The notes beneath the pieces were generated by a model that was not told the origin of the DNA, did no database searches, and saw only the letters and a program-made list of their open reading frames with translations. A stretch of 64,000 nt of DNA, from assembly GCF_031157255.1 (NCBI RefSeq), contig NZ_JAVIFX010000011.1, positions 124,001-188,000 on the forward strand, in the 5' to 3' direction. Below, in pieces: positions 35,301 through 43,191 of this stretch (the first letter of the stretch is position 1; each line of letters begins with the position of its first letter). The translations under genes were made by a program, and so were the position numbers. Source of the stretch: Bradyrhizobium sp. LHD-71. Its GTDB lineage: Bacteria > Pseudomonadota > Alphaproteobacteria > Rhizobiales > Xanthobacteraceae.

Positions 35301-36901
35301 TGAATGGCTCGATTGCCGAGTCGAACCTGCTGACAGTGAATGTCGGCGGTCTCGTTGGTGGCATTGGTACGCTGCCCGCAACCACGATCAACGGCGGCAC
35401 GCTGTCACCGGGCAACTCAATCGGCACGATCAGTGTGCAGGGCAATCTCGCGTTCTCGACTGCGGCGACCTACCTGGTCGAGGTCTCGGCGACCGCCACC
35501 GACCGCACCAACATCAGCGGTACGGCGGCGCTCGCCGGCACCGTGCGGGTCGTGGCCACACCCGACGACTACAGGCCCCGCACGCGCTACATCATCCTTC
35601 ACGCTGACGGTGGGGTGAGCGGGACCGAGACGCTATCTGCTGTCAGCACTGCTTTCCTCGATCCGTCGTTCAGCGACGACGGCAACAACGTGTTCCTCGA
35701 TCTGACGCTGCGACCGTTCAGCTCGGCGGCGCGGACGCCCAATCAGCATGCCGTTGCCAATGCATTGCAAGCCGGCATCAACAGCGTGCTCGGAGCTGCG
35801 GTGCTCAATCTGCCCACCGCGGCCGATGCGCGTCGCGCCTTCGATGCGCTCTCGGGCGAAGTGCATGCGAGCGTAGCGGGTTCGCTCGCCGACGACAGCC
35901 GCTACGTGCGCAGCGCCGTGCTCAGTCGATTGCGCCAGGCGCCTTATGCAGAGGGGCCGCTGGCGGCACTCGGGATCGGCGGCCCGGAACTCGCCTATCA
36001 GCCATCGCCACAAGAGGCGTATGCGGCGAACTTACCAGTGAAAGCACCGCCCATTGCGCTGCCGCGCCGTCCCGATCTGACCTTCTGGTCGCAGGGCTAT
36101 GGCGCCTGGGGCACCTTCGAGGGCAACGGCAACGCCGCCACCGTCGAGCGCAGCCTCGGCGGTGTGTTGGTCGGGCTCGACGGCAGTCTCACGGACGGCT
36201 GGCGCGTCGGCTTCGCCGCCGGCTATTCACAGTCGAAGATCAGGATCGGCGCACGCGCGAGCAGCGCCAGCGTCGATAGCGGTCATGTGGCGCTCTATGG
36301 CGATGGCAGCTTCGGCGCCTGGAACCTGCGCGGCGGCGCCGCCTATGCGAACCATCAGATCGACACCAGCCGCTGGATCGCGTTCCCGGGCTTCGTCGAG
36401 CAGGCGAAGTCGCAGTATGGCGGCGCCACGGCGCAGGTGTTTGGCGAACTCGGCTACGGCTTTGAGTTTGGGCGCATGGCAGCCGAGCCGTTTGCCGGGC
36501 TGGCCTGGGTGCACCTCCACGCCAACGGTTTCCGAGAGGCGGGCGATCTCGCCGCGCTCATCGGCTCAGGCAGCACCCAAGACGTCGGCTACTCGACGAT
36601 CGGCGCGCGGTTCGCGGCGACGTTTGCGCTGGTCGACCGCATGGCGCTGACGCCGCGGGCGTCATTCGCGTGGCAGCACGCCTTTAACGATGTGACGCCT
36701 GCGGTGGAGCTCACGTTCCAGAGCACCGGCATGGGCTTCGGCATCACCGGCGTGCCGCTGGCGCGCGACAGCGCGCTGGTCGAGGCGGGGCTCGATTTGC
36801 GCGTCACATCACAGGCGACGCTCGGTGTGTCCTATCTCGGCCAACTCGCCGACGCTGTCCAGGATCATGCCGTCAAGGGGCAGTTCACGTGGAGGTTTTA
36901 A
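29390..36901 (+). CDS. Giant autotransporter with Gly-rich and PATR repeats
   Basis: A 2,503-residue type V secreted surface protein. The ATG at 29390 has GAGG upstream; a TTG at 29339 would add 17 residues. An unusual N-terminal extension of about 75 charged residues precedes a hydrophobic signal segment that ends near AYAQ (about residue 113). A low-complexity Gly/Asn/Ser-rich stretch runs to about residue 700, with repeated NSGTI.GGNGG units that look like beta-helix strands. Thirteen PATR-type repeats follow (see repeat feature). A C-terminal 12-strand beta-barrel (residues about 2225-2503; WSQGYGAWGTF start) ends with FTWRF, the terminal Phe expected for outer-membrane insertion. Function is adhesion-like by family only. 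Confidence 0.9.
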   Translation: MKRNRAQTHGSGLEHSSPTRGLSGAKRAGNRMRRLADFLLHETQPNRSDALVAAVHGRIDGAVQQARLARSSYDPSDRVRRLKRALVGTTALVAVALAETLTLVELAPSAYAQGGGTGGPSQSGNIGGGGGATTATGTGNPGHPGAFVSSGGGGGGGGGGAGVYGGAGGCGASDGGLDCGSGSGGAGGAFAGADGSPGSRADVLSGSGGGGGGGGAHGYHGSTLPFEGALGGKGGYGGQGGKGSVCCKTGGGGGGGAGGFGALVTGSTGALSDLVNATGGQGGTGGAGGGGDRENYAGGGNGGDGGVGLWLNQTSQVTLGSYSRIAGGDGGTGGTILTGPTKIGPGGTGGTGGGGLVLVGTTGSIVTNNGMIRGGDGGTSGYGFQSTGGNGGYGVSVTGGNLINSGYIKAGDGGNANTQSEASLSKGGAGGYGVTLGDGDALTNSGTIKGGNGGNGGPNFNSAAPGGNGGYGVTLGDGGTLTNSGTITGGNGGNGGYSFRNGNGGTGATGVSATGGTLTNSGTITGGNGGNGGGGLYLVGGNGAKGGIGVSIANAATLINSSTIEGGNGGTGANGVGGIFTVGGSGGYGGIGVSIANGATLINSSTIKGGNGGSGGTGRTNGAGGYGGWGVYVNSGTVINSGTIYGGLADGGSGSRSRAITFGGGTNKLELWNGSTINGNVAATTGANDTLALGGMANGTFNVSQIGSQYQGFEAFEKTGSSTWTLMCTTACPTSVTPWTINQGVLSISSDNMLGDTSGVLTFNGGTLQNTAAFSTTRSITLLSGGGIFNTAADLTVTAVISGSGALTKFGAGTLTLTGTNTYTGGTFIDEGTLSVSSDGNLGAATGVLAFIDGGTLQNTTAFTTARNVALIGIGTFQTDADLTVSGVVSDLLPFAGGAPIKTGSGTLTLTGNNTYTSGTTISAGTLQIGNGGTSGSIVGDVVNNGVLTFNRSDDLSYGGAISGTGALTKLGAGTLTLTGASTYSGDTTINAGTLRVAGTLGAGAVSVDSGATLAGPTLTGSGSIGGTVTVQNGGILAGANTATNSGASLSMGALVLNAASSVNVAIGTPSGTLFDVGGNLTLAGTLNVTDAGGYGPGVYQLFEYGSLTDNGLTLGSRPAGFVSRIDTKNTAQHQVNLVVYDDPTKLQFWQGSVGGGTGMWRAGDPNWLNADGSQSTVWGSVHGVFEGNPGTVTIEGPQSFETLEFVSDGYNLVAGQNGALTATGTARLWAEGVRTTATIATSITGTGGIVKIGAGTVVLTGANTYSGGTAIDAGTLSVSSDANLGDASGGLSFNGGTLENTAAFTTARAITLATRDGTFRTTADLTATGIISGPGALTKTGAGTLTLTRVNTYSGGTIIKAGTLSVSADPNLGDALGGLSFDGGALESTATFTTGRAITLAPGGGTFRTTADLTVTGLVSGAGALIKAGSGTLTLTGNNTYSGGTTIAAGTVRIGDGGTAGSIVGDVANNGVLAFDRSDDLSYGGAVSGSGALTKFGAGRLTLTGNSTYTGGTTISAGTLRIGDGGTSGSIVGDVVNNGVLAVDRSDDLSYAGAISGTGALAKFGAGRLTLTGANTYIGGTTISAGTLSVAADAHLGAASGGLTFNGGTLENTAALSTARGITLGAGGGTFNTVADLTATGIISGPGALTKVGSGRLTLTGANIYTGGTTIAAGTLRIGDGGTSGSVVGDVVNHSVLAFDRADDFSYAGAVSGAGVLAKFGAGRLTLTGTNTYGGGTTIAAGTLRIGDGGASGSIIGNVVNNGVLAFDRSNDLSYGGTISGSGALAKFGAGRLTLTGTNTYSGGTTINAGTVAISSNANLGNVSGGLIFNGGALENTSAFTMARAITLEAGGGAFNAAADLTVTSIISGPGALTKTGASRLTLTGTNTYTGGTSINAGTLHIGNGGTSGSIVGDVLNNGVLAFDRSDNLTYDGTVSGTGELAKLGAGRLTLTGTHSYTGDTTVDRGALIVNGSIAESNLLTVNVGGLVGGIGTLPATTINGGTLSPGNSIGTISVQGNLAFSTAATYLVEVSATATDRTNISGTAALAGTVRVVATPDDYRPRTRYIILHADGGVSGTETLSAVSTAFLDPSFSDDGNNVFLDLTLRPFSSAARTPNQHAVANALQAGINSVLGAAVLNLPTAADARRAFDALSGEVHASVAGSLADDSRYVRSAVLSRLRQAPYAEGPLAALGIGGPELAYQPSPQEAYAANLPVKAPPIALPRRPDLTFWSQGYGAWGTFEGNGNAATVERSLGGVLVGLDGSLTDGWRVGFAAGYSQSKIRIGARASSASVDSGHVALYGDGSFGAWNLRGGAAYANHQIDTSRWIAFPGFVEQAKSQYGGATAQVFGELGYGFEFGRMAAEPFAGLAWVHLHANGFREAGDLAALIGSGSTQDVGYSTIGARFAATFALVDRMALTPRASFAWQHAFNDVTPAVELTFQSTGMGFGITGVPLARDSALVEAGLDLRVTSQATLGVSYLGQLADAVQDHAVKGQFTWRF
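31804..35330 (+). repeat. Thirteen PATR autotransporter repeats
   Basis: Each repeat has the form LTKxGAGTLTLTGxNTYSGG followed by TTIxAGTL. They alternate between two second halves: one of the type GGTSGSIVGDVVNNGVL then RSDDLSYGGAISGTG, and one of the type SSDANLGDASGGL then FNGGTLENTAAF. Strong nucleotide similarity between units makes this a hot spot for copy-number change or assembly collapse. Confidence 0.85.
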
Positions 36902-36962
36902 GAAAGCAGACGGCACATTGCGGTGCTCGGGCCAACCGATTCTTCGCTCGCGTGAGAGGGCA

Positions 36963-37403
36963 ATGGGCAGCGATATGGACTCGACACAAAGGCGGCGTGT
37001 GATCGCCGCGGGACTGATCGGCAACGTGCTCGAATGGTACGACTTTGCGGCACGGCCAATCGGCGGCCTGATCATCGGCCACATCGGTGATCGCTCAGCC
37101 GGCGTGCGGCGCTGACTGTCTCGGTGGCGGCTATGGCGATCCCCACCTTCCTGATCGGCGTTCTTCCGGGATACGAGACTCTTGGTCTGCTTGCGCCGAT
37201 AGCGTTGACGGTCTTGCGCATGGTGCAAGGGCTTTCGGCCGGTTGAGCACGTTCCCGCTGGCCGGCGCGGCTTGATGGGAGCCTTGGCACCGTGTGGATC
37301 CTGCGGCGGCATCCTGCTCGGCTCTGCCGTTGGTGCGGGCTTTGCGGCGAGCATGTCCGAGGCTGGTGCCGTTCCTGTGCGGTCTTGTCGTGGGGCTAGT
37401 AGG
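36963..37403 (+). pseudogene. Broken MHS-family MFS transporter
   Basis: Three pieces of a metabolite:H+ symporter in different frames. The first reads RRRVIAAGLIGNVLEWYDFA and then jumps directly to RPIGGLIIGHIGDR, so the helix 1-2 region is deleted. A frame change follows, then ALTVSVAAMAIPTFLIGVLP and VLRMVQGLSAG before a stop. A third frame gives EHVPAGRRGLMGA and ILLGSAVGAGFAASM, then VPFLCGLVVGL. The remaining two-thirds of the gene is missing. It lies just after the autotransporter gene. Confidence 0.8.
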
Positions 37404-37549
37404 ATAATCCTCTAGCAACGCCTTCGCCAACAACGACGCATAGAGTTTCGAGACGCTACTTCCATTCTCGACCTCTTCGAGGCATGGCCTCAACAACGCC
37501 TGCTGATGCACCAGCCGCATTCCCGGCCGGTCGCCGTAAGCAAGCAGAG

Positions 37550-37567
37550 GAGGGGCTTTAACCCCTC
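37550..37567 (-). terminator. Hairpin downstream of tRNA-Lys
   Basis: GAGGGG (37550-37555) pairs with CCCCTC (37562-37567) over a six-nt loop, 28 bp beyond the tRNA 3' end on the minus strand. There is no U-run, so it is a weak candidate for a terminator. Confidence 0.35.
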
Positions 37568-37594
37568 ATAACTACCTGATTTTATGATGATCTC

Positions 37595-37670
37595 TGGTGA
37601 GCGCGGTGGGACTCGAACCCACGACCCCATGATTAAAAGTCACGTGCTCTACCACCTGAGCTACGCGCTC
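37595..37670 (-). tRNA. tRNA-Lys (anticodon UUU)
   Basis: A 76-nt tRNA read on the minus strand, from GAGCGCG at 37670 to an encoded CCA (37597-37595). The acceptor arms GAGCGCG/CGCGCTC pair perfectly, with the A discriminator. The D-arm contains AGCTCAGGTGGTAGAGC, the anticodon loop is CTTTTAA, and the T-arm is GTGGG-TTCGAGT-CCCAC. The anticodon is therefore TTT, reading lysine codons AAA and AAG. Confidence 0.96.
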
Positions 37671-37840
37671 ACTCGGGGCGCTGTGTAGGAGCCGCCGCCG
37701 CGGGGGTCAAGCGACGATAAGGTCGCCGTTCCCAGTCTTGTAGACTGCCAAAATAATCATCCAACGCAAGGCGATAAGACGATTCTTTGATGTTAATTCG
37801 TTTACCCTGCGGAGCGATACGCGTCCAGCGCGGACGAGCC

Positions 37841-40510
37841 TTAGGACGTTACGTCCTGCGCACGCTCGTTTTGCAGGGAGTGCCCTCCGGCGATCTGGCG
37901 GTGGATGCCGACCGGGCGGGTGCCGATCAGTTCGGCGGTGCGAATGCGTGCGTTGCGCCAGAACTCGAAGGAATTGGCCCGCGAATTCTCGAGTAGCGCG
38001 ATGCCGACCGCCGACAGGAACGGCAGGCTCTGGAGAATCAGCACACCGGCGAAGATGTTGATTTCGCGCACTTCCTTGAAGTTGGTGATCACCAGCACCG
38101 CGGCGCCGACCCACAGCAGCACGCCGATCACCGCTTCCCAGAACGCCTGGAATTCGACCGACATCCGTGACAGGCCGCCCTTGGATGTGCGTGCGAAGGG
38201 CAGGTGCTCGGTAATGAGCCCGTTGGCAACGGCGCGCGACACGGTCCACTGCACCGACATGGCGGCGAACATGGCGGCCAGCATCTGGCCGGGTTTGACG
38301 TGCACCCGCAGCCGGTACAGCGCCAGGAAATGCACCAGCGATACCGCGAAGGCGGCGATGATCGGCAGGGTGAGAATCTTGTCGGGGACGGCGATGTCGG
38401 CGAAGGCGACGATCGGCACCCAGACAAGATTGAGCAAGGCGACCAGCACGCCGAGGCTTTCAGCGCCGAGCCAGTTCAGCCAGCCGAGTGAGAACTCGCG
38501 CCTCTGCGCGGGCGTGAGCCGGCTCGATCCGGGCAGGAAGCGCCGCCAGTGCTTCTTGACGATCTGGAAGCCGCCATACGCCCAGCGATGCCGCTGTTTC
38601 TTGAACGCCTCATAGGTGTCCGGCAGCAGCCCGTGGCCATAACGGGTGTTGGTGTAGTGGGTGGTCCAGCCCTGCTCGATGATCGAGAGGCCGAGATCGG
38701 TATCTTCGCAGATCGTGTCGCCGGACCAGCCACCGGCAGCTTCCATCGCTGCGCGGCGAATCAGGCACATGGTTCCGTGGATGATGATGGCGTTGTGCTC
38801 GTTGCGCTCCACCATGCCGATGTCGAAGAAGCCGGCATATTCGCCGTTCATGACGTAGTGCATCAGCGAACGGTCGCCGTCGCGATGGTCCTGCGGCGCC
38901 TGCACGATGCCAACGCGTGGATCGGCGAACGCCGGAACAAGATCCTTCAGCCAGTCGGGATGGACGGTGTAGTCGGCGTCGATGATACCGATCACCTCGG
39001 CGTCCGCGGCCGTACGCGCCATGGCGAGACGCAAAGCGCCGGCCTTGAAGCCTTCGACCTTCTCGGCATTGATGAAGATGAACCGCTCGCCGAGTGCTCG
39101 GCAATGGTCCTGGATCGGCTGCCAGAATGCCGGATCAGGCGTATTGTTGATGATCACGACGCATTCGAAGTTCGGGTAGTTCAGCCGCGATACCGCGTCG
39201 AGCGTCTGCTTCAGCATCTCCGGCGGCTCGAAATAAGCCGGAATGTGGATCGAGACCTTTGGTGCCTTCTCGCTCCATTCGGCCGGCTGGGGCAGGGCGC
39301 GATTGATCAACCGCTGCGGACCGCGGCCAAACGCGATCGTGGCGATCTCCTCGATCCGGGCCATGGCTATGAAGATCAGCGGGATCAGTAGCAGGATGCC
39401 GAGGGTGAGGGCGAAGCCCGAACCGAACAGAAAGTAATGCCCGCTCCAGTAGGCGAAGATGTTCGCGACCCAGGCTCCGACCACGCAGGCTGCCGTCGCG
39501 AGCACGAGGGACTGCAACACCGTCGGCCGCCTGAGACGGAAGATCGGCAGCGACATCAGCACGCCGACGAGCAGTGCAATCAGCGCTTCCTTCCAGTAGG
39601 ACTCATTGACGATCGGTCCGGTCCACGGGAATTTCGGTTCGCGTGCCGCATTAAGAATTCCCCAGTAAGGTCCAACACCGCCTTCGAAAAACTTCCACGG
39701 CTGATCGATCGCTTCGACGATGTTGTATTCCATGCCGATTTTTTCGGCGCGCGTGACAAAGTCGCGCAGCGTCACCGCCTGCTCGAGCGGTCCCGGGTTC
39801 GAACGCCTCAGATTATAACCGGCGCTAGGCCAGCCGAATTCAGCGATGACGATCCGCTTGCCGGGGAAGAGCTTGCGAAGCAGGTCGTATCGGTCGACCG
39901 CCTGGGCGACCGCTTCCTCAACCGGAAAGTCCTCCCAGTACGGGAGCACGTGGGCGGCGATGAAATCCACCGACGAAGCGAGTTCGGGAAAGTCGCGCCA
40001 GATGTTCCAGATTTCGCCGGTTGTGACCGGCACGTCCACCTGTCGCTTCACCCGGCGTACAAGTTCGGCCAGGTCATTGGCCTTGAACTCGCCGCGATAG
40101 ACCGTTTCGTTTCCGACAACGATGCCGATCACATTCGAGTTGCGTTTGGCCAGTTCGATCGCCGCCTGGATTTCGCGCTCATTGCGCTCGAGGTTCTTGT
40201 CGATCCACGCGCCGACCATGACCTTGAGACCAAACTCGTTGGCTATCGGCGGAACGAGTTCGACGCCGCCGGTCGAGGAGTAGAGACGGATCGCACGCGT
40301 CATTGGCGCAAGCTTGCGCAGGTCGGCGCGGATTTTCTCCTGCGTTGGAATGTTGTCGACGTCAGGATGTCCAGAGCCGTCGAAGGGCGCGTAGGACACG
40401 CTCTGCAATGTTCCGCGGAAGTCGGGCGCGCTTCTCTCTTCGCGAAGGAGAGCCCAGATGCCCGCGTGGAGCGCAGTGACGCAAGCAAGAACTACGACGA
40501 CGGCGCGCAT
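37841..40510 (-). CDS. ndvB: Cyclic beta-glucan synthase, NdvB-like (GH17 plus GT2)
   Basis: An 889-residue inner-membrane protein. After an N-terminal membrane anchor, residues about 35-310 are a GH17-like domain with both catalytic Glu candidates (Glu135 in VVGNETVYRG and Glu224 in IAEFGWPSAG). A GT2 domain follows with DAD (IIDADYTV), EDTD (the ED of the acceptor-site motif) and QRHRW. Several transmembrane helices bracket it. This architecture and the neighbouring genes match ndvB of Bradyrhizobium, which makes cyclic beta-(1,3),(1,6)-glucans needed for effective nodulation and osmotic adaptation. The function of the GH17 part could be glucan remodelling (inference). Low sequence-independent doubt remains over the exact start. 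Confidence 0.88.
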   Translation of the reverse strand: MRAVVVVLACVTALHAGIWALLREERSAPDFRGTLQSVSYAPFDGSGHPDVDNIPTQEKIRADLRKLAPMTRAIRLYSSTGGVELVPPIANEFGLKVMVGAWIDKNLERNEREIQAAIELAKRNSNVIGIVVGNETVYRGEFKANDLAELVRRVKRQVDVPVTTGEIWNIWRDFPELASSVDFIAAHVLPYWEDFPVEEAVAQAVDRYDLLRKLFPGKRIVIAEFGWPSAGYNLRRSNPGPLEQAVTLRDFVTRAEKIGMEYNIVEAIDQPWKFFEGGVGPYWGILNAAREPKFPWTGPIVNESYWKEALIALLVGVLMSLPIFRLRRPTVLQSLVLATAACVVGAWVANIFAYWSGHYFLFGSGFALTLGILLLIPLIFIAMARIEEIATIAFGRGPQRLINRALPQPAEWSEKAPKVSIHIPAYFEPPEMLKQTLDAVSRLNYPNFECVVIINNTPDPAFWQPIQDHCRALGERFIFINAEKVEGFKAGALRLAMARTAADAEVIGIIDADYTVHPDWLKDLVPAFADPRVGIVQAPQDHRDGDRSLMHYVMNGEYAGFFDIGMVERNEHNAIIIHGTMCLIRRAAMEAAGGWSGDTICEDTDLGLSIIEQGWTTHYTNTRYGHGLLPDTYEAFKKQRHRWAYGGFQIVKKHWRRFLPGSSRLTPAQRREFSLGWLNWLGAESLGVLVALLNLVWVPIVAFADIAVPDKILTLPIIAAFAVSLVHFLALYRLRVHVKPGQMLAAMFAAMSVQWTVSRAVANGLITEHLPFARTSKGGLSRMSVEFQAFWEAVIGVLLWVGAAVLVITNFKEVREINIFAGVLILQSLPFLSAVGIALLENSRANSFEFWRNARIRTAELIGTRPVGIHRQIAGGHSLQNERAQDVTS

Positions 40511-40664
40511 CGCACCAAAACCTAAACGGGGAGAGTTGCTGCTAGGCGAACCAGTCCCCTTGGTTCGCTGAAGGCCGCGGCTTTGGGAAATGTATCTATG
40601 CCGTGCGATTTAACAACTCGTATGAGGCTGTGTCGTTTCAAAGACTTTTCATCAGCAAATCTGC

Positions 40665-40690
40665 GAAAAATCCTGAACGCCTGTTCAGGA
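40665..40690 (-). terminator. Rho-independent terminator downstream of ndvD-like gene
   Basis: Read on the minus strand TCCTGAAC-AGGC-GTTCAGGA is a perfect 8 bp hairpin followed by TTTTT (forward A-run 40666-40670). It lies 18 bp after the ndvD-like stop and about 155 bp before the ndvB start on the same strand, so it should separate the two transcripts. Confidence 0.82.
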
Positions 40691-40707
40691 GCGCGCCGCT
40701 TGGCGCA

Positions 40708-41277
40708 CTATTTGCTGGCGGGTGGCGGCGTAGCGGGCGCTGCCCCCGGCTGAGCAGGCTGCTGGGCCGGGGCCGCCGGCGCGGTCGCGGTCGTCGCGGT
40801 GGGCTGAACCGCCGGATTGATCCAGCAGGCGTGCACGCGTCCGCTTAGGCTGTCAGGTGCCTTGGGGTCGATCGCGGGAAAGCGAGTGATGCAACGGAAC
40901 GCTGCCTGCACATGGCCGCCGGGGCAACCGAACCGATCGTAAAGGTCGAGGTGCCGGAATGCGGTATCCAGGTCGTCGCGCCACATCAGGCCGACAACGC
41001 GACGGCCGAGCCAGACGCACTCGGGATTGCCTGCCGGCCCGTTGATAGCCTGGGCCGCTTCCGCAAACTCATCCACCTTGCGCTGATTGTCTTTGGCAGC
41101 ATCCGGCGCTGTGGCGCCTTGCTTGGACGGCTGTTCCTGCGTCCGCAGATCTCCGCTTTGGGCTGACGCTGAATCGGTTCCAATGTCCGGTGAGATTGAG
41201 ATAAGGCCAAGCGCCATGCAGGCGAGTGCGACCCGTGCCGCACGGCGACCGAAGGAAGTGAAGGCTACACGACGCAT
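40708..41277 (-). CDS. ndvD: NdvD-like exported protein
   Basis: A 189-residue protein with a signal peptide (MRRVAFTSFGRRAARVALAC to SASAQ). It ends with a Pro/Ala-rich tail. The middle contains a conserved four-Cys region (NPECVWLGRRVVGLM and FGCPGGHVQAAFRC). The start at 41277 has GGGAA upstream; an in-frame start at 41445 would give 245 residues. It lies between ndvB-like and ndvC-like genes, and a third gene required for cyclic beta-glucan synthesis in Bradyrhizobium, ndvD, has been described. The assignment rests on that context, not on an alignment. Confidence 0.6.
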   Translation of the reverse strand: MRRVAFTSFGRRAARVALACMALGLISISPDIGTDSASAQSGDLRTQEQPSKQGATAPDAAKDNQRKVDEFAEAAQAINGPAGNPECVWLGRRVVGLMWRDDLDTAFRHLDLYDRFGCPGGHVQAAFRCITRFPAIDPKAPDSLSGRVHACWINPAVQPTATTATAPAAPAQQPAQPGAAPATPPPASK

Positions 41278-41517
41278 GAAGTTCCCGAAATTTTCCAAAT
41301 GCGAAAGGCTCGATGCGGACTTGAAGCCCGTTGCTGCCAGCCCCATTGCTGCCGTGCAAATGATGCCGTGCAAATAGGTCTCCAATGCGGCGCCCCACGC
41401 CGCCGAAGGACTCAAATGGCGGAGTTTCAGGCACTTGTCCAGCAATACGGCTGTGCTGCGACGGAATAGCAGGCGGATGCGGCCGACTGCCGGTCTTACG
41501 CGCGCAAGCGTTGAGGC

Positions 41518-43191
41518 TTGGCAGTCAGCCGGTTAAACGCTATCGACGCCGTTCCCGGGAGATATCCACTGTCCTCGCTTCGTACGCCTCTCACGCTTCT
41601 CGTCATCTCGTTGAGCTTCATCGCTGGCGTGTGGTGGTGGATCGCCCAGCCGATCGCCTTGGCGCGGCCGCCGATCGACGCCTCGACCAGGCTTGATTGC
41701 GTCTCCTACGCGCCGTTCCGCGGCCTGCAGAATCCTCTCGATCCTTCGCTGCGCGTGAGCGCGCAGCAGATCACGGAAGATCTTGCCCAGCTTGCGCGCA
41801 TCACCAACTGCGTGCGGACCTATTCGGTCGATAACGGCCTCGACCAGGTTCCTGCGCTGGCCGCGAAGGCCGGCTTGAAAGTCATTCACGGCGTCTGGCT
41901 CGGCAGCGACCGGCTGAAGAATCGGCAGCAGATCGATACGACGGTTGCACTCGCCAAGGAATATCCTGGCGTGATCTCCTCGATCGTGGTCGGCAACGAG
42001 GTCCTGCTGCGCGGCGAGATGACCGCGACCGATCTTGCCAGCTACATCCGCTCGGTGAAATCGCAGGTGACCGGGATTCCCGTTACCTACGCGGATGTGT
42101 GGGAATTCTGGCTGAAGCATCGGGAAATCTACGAGGTCGTCGATTTCATCACCATTCACATCCTTCCGTACTGGGAGGATTTCCCGATCCGCGCGCGCCA
42201 TGCGGCAGCCCACGTGGATTCAATTCGCAAGCGGATTGCCGTGGCGTTTCCGGCGAAGGAGATCCTGATCGGCGAGACCGGATGGCCGAGCGCCGGTCGC
42301 ATGCGCGAGGGCGCGCTGCCGTCGCGGACCAATCAGGCGCGGGTCGTATCGGAAGTACTCGCGCTCGCGCGGGCCGAAAAATATCGCGTCAACCTGATCG
42401 AAGCCTACGATCAACCGTGGAAGCGCCAGCTCGAGGGGACCGTCGGCGGCTACTGGGGCCTGTTCGATTCCGAGCGGCGTGCGCTCAAATATCCTCCCGG
42501 TCAGTCCATCAATAACTTTCCGGGATGGAAATCGCAGATGGGCGCCGGTCTCGCCTATTGCACCTTTGTGTTCCTCGTTGCGTTGCTGACCCAGCGTCGC
42601 AAGCCGTGGCCACCGCGCTGGACGGCCTGGGCCGCGGTCGGACTGTCGGCGACGGCGGGCGGGATCCTGCTCGGCGTCGCCGCCGACAAGCTGCTCGTCG
42701 AAAGTCTCGGCTGGGGAGGGTGGCTGCGCTGGGGGGCGCTGTTCGGCGCCGCGATCTTCACACCGGTGTTCGCATCGATAGCCCTGATCGCCGGCCGATC
42801 GCTGCCGACGCTGGTCGAACTGATCGGCCCGGTCCACCTGCGCGATCGCGCGCCGCTGTCGGTGATACTCGGGCTTTGTCTGGCGGTGACCGCCGTCATC
42901 GGCCTGGAGACGGCGCTCGGCTTCGTCTTCGATCCGCGCTATCGCGATTTTCCGTTCGCCGCGCTGACGATGGCCGCGCTGCCGCTATCGCTTCTGATGC
43001 TGCTGAACCGGCGCCCCAAGGGGCCGCGGCCGATCGCAGAAGCGGTGTTCGGCGGCGCGCTGGTGCTCTCAGCCGCGTATATCTTCATCAACGAAGGGCT
43101 GGCGAACTGGCAGTCGATCTGGACCTGCGCGGTCTACGCGATCTTCGGAGCTATGATGTGGCAGGTGCGGGCCGCGCAAACCCAAGAATGA
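41518..43191 (+). CDS. ndvC: Beta-glucan synthesis protein NdvC-like (GH17 transglycosylase plus membrane domain)
   Basis: A 557-residue protein. The N-terminal membrane anchor is followed by a GH17-like domain (residues about 60-330) with Glu161 (VVGNEVLLRG) and Glu253 (IGETGWPSAG) in catalytic positions. About seven hydrophobic segments fill the C-terminal 220 residues. In Bradyrhizobium, ndvC is needed for the beta-1,6 links of cyclic glucans. It shares its GH17 domain with the N-terminus of the NdvB-like protein. The start is uncertain: no ATG is near, so TTG at 41518 (TGAGG just upstream) is used. Confidence 0.82.
   Translation: MAVSRLNAIDAVPGRYPLSSLRTPLTLLVISLSFIAGVWWWIAQPIALARPPIDASTRLDCVSYAPFRGLQNPLDPSLRVSAQQITEDLAQLARITNCVRTYSVDNGLDQVPALAAKAGLKVIHGVWLGSDRLKNRQQIDTTVALAKEYPGVISSIVVGNEVLLRGEMTATDLASYIRSVKSQVTGIPVTYADVWEFWLKHREIYEVVDFITIHILPYWEDFPIRARHAAAHVDSIRKRIAVAFPAKEILIGETGWPSAGRMREGALPSRTNQARVVSEVLALARAEKYRVNLIEAYDQPWKRQLEGTVGGYWGLFDSERRALKYPPGQSINNFPGWKSQMGAGLAYCTFVFLVALLTQRRKPWPPRWTAWAAVGLSATAGGILLGVAADKLLVESLGWGGWLRWGALFGAAIFTPVFASIALIAGRSLPTLVELIGPVHLRDRAPLSVILGLCLAVTAVIGLETALGFVFDPRYRDFPFAALTMAALPLSLLMLLNRRPKGPRPIAEAVFGGALVLSAAYIFINEGLANWQSIWTCAVYAIFGAMMWQVRAAQTQE

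Noticed and set aside
37595-37670. tRNA-Lys as an integration site of a genomic island
   Set aside because: No integrase gene and no second copy of the tRNA 3' end was seen on the left side; the region between is rich in accessory genes but has no defined borders.
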